The notes under the pieces: model-generated
Database searches by the model: none
Seen by the model: the letters and a program-made list of their open reading frames with translations, nothing else
What the model was told of the DNA's origin: nothing
Shown: piece by piece, positions 55,780-64,000 of the stretch
How the letters are laid out: each line of letters starts with the position of its first letter
How positions within the stretch are numbered: position 1 is the first letter of the stretch
Assembly: GCA_039583875.1 (NCBI GenBank)
Contig: CM077150.1
Location: 49,428,261-49,492,260 of the forward strand
Length of the DNA: 64,000 bases
Direction of reading: 5' to 3'
Source: Platanthera guangdongensis
Lineage: Eukaryota; Streptophyta; Magnoliopsida; Asparagales; Orchidaceae
Program-made: the position numbers and the translations under genes

Positions 55780-56722
55780 TTGTAATGTAGGGAGCTTACG
55801 GAAGAGGTCTTGGCATTGAGCTTCTTACAGCGACTAACTTCAAGAAGTGGAAGTCTTGTATGAAGAGCTATCTCTTGCGTGAGGAGTTATGGGTGGTCAT
55901 CGGTGGTGGTGACAAGCAAGAGGTTACTGCTGCTACTGGTACTACTGAGGAAGTGAGAGTTTGGAGAAGAACTAATGCAAAGGCAGAGTTTGCTCTCAAA
56001 CGGGCTGTCTCACATGAGCTCTTTGATCACATCTTAGGATGCGAGTCTGCTGCGGAGATTTTGACAACCATTGATGGTTTGTTCAACCGGAAGAATGTGG
56101 CAAAACTGCAGTTCCTAGAGAATGAGATGGCTAAGGCAACTCAAGGCGATCTCTCCATCTCGAAGTTCTTTCTGAAGATGAAGAACTTGCGCTGAAATAT
56201 CAGAATTGGATCCTGATGAACCCATCTCTAAAGAAAAGTTGAAGAGGTGCATAGTTTGTGGGTTGCGGAAGGAATATGCGGCGTTTGTGACTTCCCTGCA
56301 AGGGTGGGCAACTCAACCTTCTCTGCTGGAGCTGGAAAACTTGCTAGCGTCACAGGAGAGCTTGGCCAGGAAGATGGCCAATGACTATCTTTGAAGGAGG
56401 TAGTGAAGCTCTCATCACTGAGAAGAAAAAGAAGAAGAGATGGGAGAAGAAGAAGAAACTTACTGCTGAAGAAGGGTCTTCAACCTCTTATCAGCAAGAG
56501 AGGAGCTCTGCTTCTATGAAGAACTGGAAGAAAGAGTTGAAGTATTACAGATGCAATCAGGCAGGCCACTTCAAGCACGACTGTAAGGTCAAGTTGCAAC
56601 CTGGGCATGTTGTAGGCAAGGAGGGAGCTTGTTCCAGTTCTGAGGAAGCCGGGTGGGGAGGAGCTTTTCTGACAAGCTCGTGTGTTCGTGCTCTTGCGTT
56701 GACTACCAAGATGACTGGATAG
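55780..56722 (+). pseudogene. Ale/Retrofit-like Copia gag, broken
   Basis: ATNFKKWKSCMKSYLLREELW (from about 55830) starts a UBN2-type gag. ELFDHILGCESAAEILTTIDGLFNRKNVAKLQFLENEMA and ISKFFLKMKNL follow, then a frameshift near 56190, LDPDEPISKEKLKRCIVCGL and ASQESLARKM, another near 56385, a Lys-rich tract, and a zinc knuckle YYRCNQAGHFKHDC whose first Cys is Tyr. It is cut at about 56722 by a SIRE-A-type LTR; protease and all of pol are absent. Confidence 0.75.
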
Positions 56723-58380
56723 TAGACCTGGAGTTAATTAACAAAAACAGACAGTTCTACAGCTATCACAGCACAGAAAAATAATACCACACACAATCAC
56801 AGATTGCACACTGGTTTATAGTGGTTCCCCAAGGTCTGGGTACATCCACTTTCCCCCTTCGCCTATCTAGCAACGTGCTAGATTCGGCCTAACTTCTTTC
56901 CTTTTTCTCAGATCCTCAGATCTTACAGCTCAGAACTCAAACAAGGCTCCTACAACTCAGAGTGAGTCCACACTCCTACAGCTCAGGCAATCTGCCCTAC
57001 CTCAGCCTTCAACAAGGCCTACCACTCAGAGATCAAAATCTCCTACAACTCAGGCTCACAGCCCTACCTCAGCCTACAACAAGGCCTACCACTCAGAGAA
57101 CTTAATCTCCTACAACTCAGCCTTTATAAATCAGGCTTACAACTTACAGAAAATAGATGTTAATTATAAATCTACCACCACCCTGGTTGAGAGAGAAAGG
57201 ATGGACGGTTTCTTGATCAGTTCTTGAACAAATCTGATGATAGAGATCAACATGTCTTAGCTTTCTTCAAAGCTTCTTGAATCTGAACACAGTAGGGTTG
57301 ATCTCCTTTGAAGTCGATCTTCAATCAGCTTCTTACTTGAAATTCAGAAATCAATCTGAATTCTTCTTGTCAGACTGGTTCAGAATCTGCACTTAAGAGA
57401 CTTGTTGATGTAAGTCTCTTTCTTCACTTGAATAGATGGAGCTCTCTCTCTCCAAATTCTTCTGAAGATTCTTCTGAATTCTTCTTTGAATTCTCTTGAC
57501 AAACTCTGAGTAGCTCACCACTTGAGAATGTCTTCTTAGATCTTCTGTTGAAAATCTTCTTCTGTTTTTCGTGTGTTGTTTATCTCCAATTATCTGTAGT
57601 TTTTCTTCTGTTGATAGAGAATATCTTTATATAGACTTTCTCCATGGTAACCGGTTGATCCGGTTTCTAACAAACTTCGGACAGCTCTGACAGCTTCAGT
57701 AGTCCAGTTGGTTATGGCAGCTGTCAAGTCTTCCAGTCACTTCTTGAAACTCTGTATCTGTCAGCAAAGTGTCGAGACTGAACTTCATCATGTGTCGACA
57801 CAAGTAGACTAAGTGTCGACACAAGCCTTGGTGGTGTCGACACAGCTCCCTTGGTGTTGACACTATTTCTCGACACAGCTTCTGTTGAATGGGTCGACAC
57901 TAGTTCTGTGTGTCGACACAGTCACTTCTTTTCTTCACGAAAATTAACTTTGTTGAAACTCTGCTATGTGTCGACACATGTCCTGTGTGTCGACACAGTT
58001 GATGTCGACAAAGTCTTTTGTGTGTCGACACTGCCTCTGTGTGTCGACACAGTTGCTGTCGACTAAGATTTTCTGTGTGTCGACTCTGCCTCTGTGTGTC
58101 GACACAGTTTTTCCTGGTGTCGACACAGCCTTTCCAAGTGTCAACACAATTGACTCCAGGTGTCGACACAGCTTTTCTCCAATGTCGACACAAGTCTTCA
58201 TAAGTGTCGACACAGCTTCTTCTGGTGTCGACTCATGGACTTAGAAACTTTTCTTGCATTCCTGCATTTTCTTAACCTGCACATATAAACTTAAAACAAC
58301 ATCAAATACACCTTGATGCATATCATTGAGTAAGGTGAGGCTTCTTCAAATCTGGTATACATTTTCCAATGTACCCAACA
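56723..58380 (-). repeat. SIRE-A-type LTR, minus orientation, truncated
   Basis: Reverse complement of the SIRE-A LTR with many differences: ttatagtggttccccaaggtctgggtacatccac (56816-56850), the ctacaactcag repeats (56930-57140), TATA in reverse near 57637, the gtgtcgacac array 57780-58240 (about 20 copies including variants, often about 20 bp apart), and the start tgttgggtacattgg at 58380. The LTR end beyond 56723 is missing or degraded. An older relative of SIRE-A. Confidence 0.85.
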
Positions 58381-58560
58381 ATCTCCCCCTATTTGGAGAA
58401 GTCATAACCCTTAGTCAATGATATACACCATTCATAACAAACACATATTATGATGTATAAACACATTACATGACATGGTAACTTAAAAAACAAAACATGT
58501 ATAAAATGTCATCACAGAATAATGATGCAAACATAATGAGCATTAAGCATTGTTTTTTTA
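58381..58560 (-). other. 3' end of internal region of SIRE-A-type element
   Basis: atctccccctatttggagaagtcataacc is the polypurine tract and 3' untranslated region as in 34560-34734, reversed. The rest of this element is missing: the similarity stops at about 58560. Confidence 0.75.
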
Positions 58561-60390
58561 AACTTTCAACTACATTAAAATATGTAAGAAGAAAGATGAC
58601 AGAAAGAAGTCAAGTACAAAAGCATTGAGTGATGAAGCTTCACTCGACGCACTCAACGCCAGACAGTAAAAGCGTTGAGTCATGCTACTGTAGTCAAAGC
58701 CTAAGAAGAAGACAGAAATTGACTAAGTCCAGAAGCGTTGAGTGAAGCCAGTTCACTCATCTCTTAATAAAGAAGACAGACAAAGGCAAAAAGCATTAAG
58801 TGAGGCCAGCTCACTCAACGCCTTCAGACAAGTGAAGGAATGGCCAAGTCCATAGGCGTTAAGTGAGGAATGCTCACTCAATGCTCTCAACGCCTAGAGG
58901 CAGCATGATGATCCAAGTCAGAAAGTGTTGAGTGATGAAGGCTCACTCAACGCTCTCAGCGCCTAAGATGCAGAATGGTTCAGAAAGTTGACGAAGGGTT
59001 TTGGCATTGAGTGAAGCTTGTTCACTCAACGCCTGGAGTGGATTTGAGAAATTGGCTAAGTTCATAACTAATGACGTCTGCCAAAGTAAACAGAAGTCAA
59101 TATAGTCAAATATGTCGCTAGAAAGCTACAGAACACGATAAATAGTGTCAGCGCTCTACAGTACATCTTCTTCAATTAAAGCAAGTTGCAGTTGTCAATT
59201 GCAGGTGGTCCCCAATACTTCTTAGAGTCGTTAATCAGCAGAAGATAAAAGGGATAGCTTCGGAAGGAAGAAAAGAACTTTTAGGGTTCTGTTTTTCTTT
59301 TCACAAAGTGCGGCAGGGCTTCATCTTCCTCGTCATTGCTGCCGAGCCAAAAACTTGAAGTCAATCCAGCTGAACTAAAATTTCATTCCAGATAGTTGTA
59401 GCAAATTCATCTACTACAGTAAGTTCATATTAGCTTCTGCTAAAGAAAGAGAAGAAGTGCCTTCAGTTTTTTGCAGGTTCAGGTTAGCTGTTTGAAGAAC
59501 TCAAGATCTATCAAGTCTTCAGTCTTCTACAACAAGTTCAGAAACACATTTCTGAGAAACTTCCAGCAGAGACAGCCATTTACTGAAGATCATCTTTCTG
59601 CTGCTGTGAAGATAGTTAGGGATGAGATAACTCAGCTCAGTAAGTTGACACAGAGAAATATCTGTGTCAAATTAACACGAATCAATTTCATTTCTGTAGG
59701 ATCCATTTGAATCTGCGTTGTAAGGCCTTTGTGCCTAAGGTAGGGCAAATTTTCCTGAGTGTAGGATCAAGTTTTCGATCTGAGTGTAGGACCTTTAGGT
59801 ATGAGGTAGGATCCTGTGTGGATATAAGTTGTAGGGATTTTGTGCCTGAGGTGGGGCAGTTTTGTCTGAGCTGTAGGAGAGTCATACTCTCTGAGTGTAG
59901 GACCTTTGGGTCTAATTGTAGGATCCAGATTTGGATCTGAGGTAGGGCCTTAGGCCTGAGCTGTAGGAGAGTCATTTTCTCTGAGGTAGGGCTATCCTCC
60001 ATAGCATGAGCTATAGGACTTGGATTCAAGTCTTAGGTAGGTGATCATTTGATCACTAAGTTGTATGAGGAAGCATGCTCTAAGGTAGGGCTTTGTGCCT
60101 GAGTTATATGTCTTGGAGGATACTGGGAGATCCTGCGAGATCTGAGGTGTAAGCTCTTTGGAGCTGGATTTTTGGAGAAGTGGCTTGTCTAATTGGAAGT
60201 TAGAAAGATGGGAGGAGAGTGGATGTACCCATAATCTGAGGAACAACTATAAATTCTGTGTGTTTTTGTGGTTTGTCTTGAAAGCTTTAATCTACTAACT
60301 AATTGCACACTAAGTTAATAAAACTAATAAAAAACCAGAAAACCTATTCACCCCCTAGGTTGTTAGCTACCTTGAAAACAAAGACTTTCA
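58561..60390 (+). repeat. SIRE-C: third SIRE-type LTR, 5' truncated
   Basis: Ends with gtggatgtacccataatctgagg, aactataaattctgtg, cctattcaccccctagg and aagactttca at 60390, as SIRE LTRs do. The R/U5 part holds many 'gtaggacct/gagttgtagg' repeats (59700-60120). The first part holds the hairpin array at 58620-59040. No primer site follows; the sequence departs after agt. No protein is encoded; the minus-strand 113-codon frame (59688-60029) comes from the repeats. Confidence 0.7.
58620..59040. repeat. GCGTTGAGTGA...TCACTCAACGC hairpin array
   Basis: Six units, each a word near GGCGTTGAGTGA followed after about 8 nt by its reverse complement, near 58630, 58735, 58795, 58855, 58927 and 59003. Each could form a 10-12 bp stem with a short loop. 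It is the SIRE-C counterpart of the dyad arrays in the other LTRs, with another core. Confidence 0.75.
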
Positions 60391-60405
60391 AGTCCAACGC
60401 AAACT

Positions 60406-60571
60406 CAAGGTTGTCAGGTTCGAGATCCTAAATGAGATCGTTTTGAGATAGGATCGAATCAGATAGTAAAGTCGGATCGAGGATCGCTTTACAAAAACAG
60501 GATCGATTTACAAAATCTGGATCGTAGGATCGTAGGATCCTAGGATCAGGATCGCAATCCTGACAACCTTG
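60406..60571. mobile_element. MITE with 13-bp terminal inverted repeats
   Basis: Bounded by caaggttgtcagg (60406-60418) and cctgacaaccttg (60559-60571), exact reverse complements; 166 bp, no coding. Inside are several ggatcg / cgatcc words and a short tandem ggatcgtaggatcgtaggatcc (near 60520). I see no clear target duplication, so its superfamily stays open. Confidence 0.75.
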
Positions 60572-61098
60572 CTTCTCGTAACTAATGTATGTGTGTTATT
60601 AAAAATAAATTTATTATAACAAATATTACTTCCTCACCAAAATTGAGTTATGATAAATATTATTTTGTTACAAATGCTTTTTTTCCTCACAAAAAATGAG
60701 TTACGATAAATACTATTTTGTTACAAATGTTTTTCACTCATTGAAAATAAATTTACTTCGTTATAATAAATTGTTATAAATATTTCTTCGTTACAATAGA
60801 TTTTAAAATTGTCATGAATAATTCATTACAATTGCTTTTTATTCTCCTCACTGAAAACAAATTCATTTATATATAAAAATTTTAATTCTTATTTCCTTTT
60901 ATTATAGATATTAATCATAAGCCAAGATAAAATTCTAAAAAAACATGTATTACAATTATTATATTTGAACATGTATTTATTCACAAATAAAAGTATTACA
61001 AGATTACATAATAATAATAATGAATCTTTCCAAACAATATTATATAACAACATTAAGATCAATATGTTTTAAACAAAACATCAACTTCGACAGATTCT
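60572..61098. other. AT-rich repeat region
   Basis: Loose repeats of 'gttacaaatg...gagttatgataaatattattttgttacaa' (60640-60850). No gene. Together with the next repeats it may be the subterminal region of a CACTA-like element whose transposase end lies at 63540-63985; I did not find a CACTACAAG end. Confidence 0.45.
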
Positions 61099-61280
61099 GA
61101 CTAATGAAACTTCCATCACTTTTCGACTAATGAATCTTTCGTCACTTTTCCACTAATGAATCTTTCGTCACTTTTCCACTAATGAATCTTTCGTCACTTT
61201 TCCACTAATGAATCTTTCGTCACTTTTCCACTAATGAATCTTCTATCACTTTTCGACTAATGAATCTTCTGTTACTTTCC
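61099..61280. repeat. 26-bp minisatellite, seven units
   Basis: Unit cactaatgaatctttcgtcacttttc, starting at 61099, 61125, 61151, 61177, 61203, 61229 and 61255; the four central units are almost identical and the outer ones are diverged, as expected from unequal exchange. Confidence 0.92.
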
Positions 61281-61399
61281 AATCAAGGCTCTTGCACCCT
61301 ACAAATAAAAGAGAATAATTGTTAATGTTTGAAAAAGATGAGTACAGAAACATTCATATACATTTATTTATACATACACAATCCATATACACCCCACCA

Positions 61400-62480
61400 T
61401 AAAACAAACATGCATTAAAACATGCACGCACACCCACCATCTGTGCACAAACATCCATACATACAACCCATAAAACGCGCACACACACACACACGCACGC
61501 ACACACACGCACGCGCGCGCACCATAAAGTAGTTTACAAAAGCACCCATGCAGTTCACTGAAACTAATAATTAAATTAGCTAATAAATGATTTCAGTGAT
61601 TTGCTTCAGGCTTCAGCAGTTCACTAAAACCAACAATTCACACCATTTATACACAAACATCCACACACACACCCCATAAAATGTGCACGCGCGCGCACAC
61701 ACACATACATACACCATCCAGTAGTTCATAAAAGCACACATACAGTTCACTAAAACTAATATAACTAAATTATCTAATAACTGAATTCAGTGAACTGCAT
61801 GCTTTAGCAATTCACTGATTTAGTGAACCACTTCATCAGTTCACTGAATTAGTGAATCGCTTCAGTGAACTGCTAAAGTAGTTCACTGAATTAGTGAACT
61901 GCTAAAGTAGTTCACTAAAACCAACAGTTCGCACCATCTATACACAAACAGCCATACACACACACAAACACACCATGAATGAGCACACACATACAACATC
62001 CAGCATTTCACAAAAGTACACATACAGTTCACTGAAACTAATAACTAAATTAGCTAATAATAGAATTTAGTGAACTACTTGCATCAATAGTTCACTGAAT
62101 TAGTGTACCGCTTTAGGATTCAGTAGTTCACTAATCAGTGAACTGCTGAAGCAGTTCACTAAAACCAGCAGTTCACACAAAGTTTACACAAACATCCACA
62201 TACACACACCATAGAATGCACACATACACACACGTGCACACACACGCCATCCAGTGGTTCACAAAAGCATACATACAGTTCACTGAAACAAATTACTAAA
62301 TTAGCTAATTACTGAATTCAGTGAACTGCATACTTCAGTAGTTCACTAATTCATTGAAATGCTTCAGTAGGTCACTGAATTAATTCAATGAATTGCTTCA
62401 CCATTTCACTGATTTAGTGAATTGTTGAAGCAATTCGTTGTCATTGAACTGCTAGAGTAGTTCACTGAAACCAGCAGTTC
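61400..62480. repeat. Four-fold repeat with CA/CG-rich tracts
   Basis: A block of acagttcactgaaactaataactaaattagctaataa starts at about 61551, 61743, 62024 and 62276 (steps of 192, 281 and 252 bp). Each block is followed by words such as cagtgaactgc and then by cacacac tracts. Alternating acgcgcgcgcac runs occur at 61508-61521 and 61686-61697. The words agttcact and agtgaact occur many times in both orientations, which resembles the subterminal repeats of DNA transposons. Confidence 0.75.
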
Positions 62481-63539
62481 ATTTTAAAGTTGGTCAAATC
62501 CATCCAGAATACAATATTGATTAAATATAAGCAAAGTAAAAGATCCCATTAATGAATACCTTTCCAAGTTATCCAAATCCAACCAATTGATTGAAAAGCT
62601 CCATTAGTGTTCTTTGAATATCACGATCAACACTAGACAAGACAATGATCACATGTTGCTTAATTTTAATGTAGATTTTAACTGAACCTTTCAAAGAGTA
62701 AAATTCAACTGCATTAAAATATGTAAGTTGTTCCATACCATATAATATCAATTTGTGGGTTTCCAGAGTTAGAAGACATAATAGGTTTACCAAATGAAAA
62801 AGCCTTTTTCTTAACTTTGGAGGCACAAACCTAGCAAGAACAGTTAATCAATTCTCAGCACCTTAGAGGATAAGCAGATGTATAGAATAGATGAAAATGA
62901 AGAAGAGAATGGAATTTGCTATCAAGGTCACCCAAAATTTACAATGTGGTAAAAGTGCAATTAGTTTGGACCCTTCATCAGTCATACAACATCATCTACA
63001 CCTACAACATCGTATAAAAATTATACAACATCATATGAATATTATTTCATCAAGAACTTCAGCAGACCTTAACAGCTAGTTACCATCACATACAACATCA
63101 TGTGAAAACTATACAAGATCAAAGCTTGACGAACATAACCTACAAAAATAAAAGATTTATTCTCTTTGCTAAAGGTGCATGCATCCAATTCACAAATAAG
63201 TACAAAGGAACTTATGGTGCACTCAATATATAGAAGCCACTTATGACTATGTAAACATGAAACCTGTATACATTACACAAAAGTATATACAGTAGTACCC
63301 TTCACAGAAGTAACAAAATAGTGCACGTACAGCAGTACACTGCATAGAAGTAACAAAATAGTAACAAAACACTACACAGAAGTAATACACATGTCATAAT
63401 AACACAGATTATATCAAAGTTATACAACTCTATCAAAGTTTTAGTAGCTAGCACATACATGCAAGTCAGATAATGGTTCATCAAAAGCATTATGCCAAAA
63501 TACTAACAGTCTTCAACCAAACGACAACAAAATAGTGCA
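62481..63539. other. No supported gene
   Basis: AT-rich. A minus-strand 85-codon frame (62569-62826) may be a remnant of transposase coding sequence but I cannot match it to a family. 'atacaacatcat' and 'agtaacaaaatag' words repeat (62985-63380). Confidence 0.4.
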
Positions 63540-63985
63540 CCAAAAAGTGAATGGTGTGTGCGTCAAAAATTCAGGGAATTGAGCCAATTTTTGTAGAACA
63601 GAAGTCAACATCGCTTTCAGCTCATTCTGCCCTTCTTTTAAACCTGCAATCTCTTCATTGTGAGTTTTAATCAAAGCTTCCTATTTTTCTTATAAGCTTT
63701 GTTTGTGATGTAATACGAGTGGTGGCATTGCGCAATTCTTTTTTCTACCACATTCAACTTCTGTTTCAACTAAGTCAACTATATCAATGTCTTCTTCCTT
63801 TGTTTTGAAGGCACAAAACTATAGCCTAATCCTTTGTCACAACCAAACTTATTTCCAAGTACTTTCTTTATAATTTCTATCTCGGAGATTAAGATTTCAC
63901 TGTCAGAATCTACCGTTATTGCCCCCAGCCTTTCCATTTCATGTTGTAAAATAGTGTTATAATAGAAACGTATGCTATAAATCAA
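63540..63985 (-). pseudogene. CACTA-type transposase C-terminal region, decayed
   Basis: The 68-codon frame 63985-63779 contains IIKKVLGNKFGCDKGLGYSF, which resembles the VLG-RSGYVKGLG block of plant En/Spm-type transposases (Transposase_24 family). After a stop, KTHNEEIAGLKEGQNELKAM (about 63685-63625) looks like the coiled-coil end of the same family. The gene would extend beyond the right edge of the window. Assigned by motif memory only, with moderate to low confidence. Confidence 0.45.
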
Positions 63986-64000
63986 ACTTGCACTAGTTTC

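Noticed and set aside
59688..60029. 113-codon minus-strand frame
   Set aside because: Formed by the 'gtaggacct / gagtgtagg' repeats in the SIRE-C LTR.
62569..62826. 85-codon minus-strand frame as a transposase part
   Set aside because: Lies in the right place and orientation, but I could not recognise a family motif, so it is not called a gene.

Overview
The window is intergenic DNA of a flowering plant (angiosperm; the species cannot be told from sequence alone). I find no host gene, tRNA or functional rRNA gene. Nearly everything is LTR retrotransposons nested in one another, plus pieces of CACTA DNA transposons, one MITE and simple repeats. The plant signature comes from initiator-Met tRNA primer sites (TGGTATCAGAGC), SIRE/Maximus-type Copia elements with an extra 3' ORF, Tat- and Tekay-like Gypsy elements, and a 5S-derived palindrome.

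Layout. 1-2707: remnant of a GC-hairpin Gypsy LTR, then two truncated SIRE-type LTRs joined tail to tail. 2709-9149: 3' half of a decayed Tekay/Del-like Gypsy element (RNase H, integrase, C-terminal tail, ~3.1-kb LTR) whose LTR is split by a solo Copia LTR with a perfect target-site duplication (TSD, AGAAT). 9150-11971: mostly unassigned, with one CACTA terminus ending at 10028. 11972-12331 and 37613-37886: probable two halves of one LTR (Copia-2), split by everything between. 12332-37612: Copia-1 in an LTR-internal-LTR-internal arrangement. Its reverse transcriptase is split by a 3,208-bp chimeric insertion (17583-20790, TSD AACTG) that carries a 518-bp near-perfect palindrome with 5S rRNA-like arms. 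Its second LTR is split by a complete SIRE element (SIRE-A, 24033-36681, TSD CTCTA). 37887-43195: Tat-like Gypsy element with a second RNase H. It is interrupted by an Ale/Retrofit-like Copia element, whose short LTR is itself split by a complete minus-strand SIRE-like element (SIRE-B, 43224-55560, TSD GTTTA). 55566-60390: Ale gag, then a minus-strand SIRE-A-type LTR and a third SIRE-type LTR (SIRE-C). 60406-60571: MITE. 60572-64000: tandem repeats and a decayed CACTA transposase end on the minus strand.

The most unusual signal is shared by elements of different lineages. Arrays of short dyad-symmetric motifs built on TCGTCGA / GTCGAC are spaced about 19-22 bp (and about 40 bp) apart, roughly two and four turns of the DNA helix. 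They occur in the LTRs of SIRE-A, SIRE-B, Copia-1 and the Tekay-like Gypsy element. In both SIRE families the same motif variant recurs inside the element, directly upstream of the extra ORF, and in SIRE-B also within the gag-pol region. This looks like a shared, helically phased cis-array, possibly a protein-binding or silencing platform, recruited or exchanged by several retrotransposon families.

Both SIRE elements have a gag-pol damaged by stops, many of the form CAA/CAG to TAA/TAG, while their extra ORF3 (about 940-950 codons in each) is comparatively well kept; SIRE-B has 707 uninterrupted codons.
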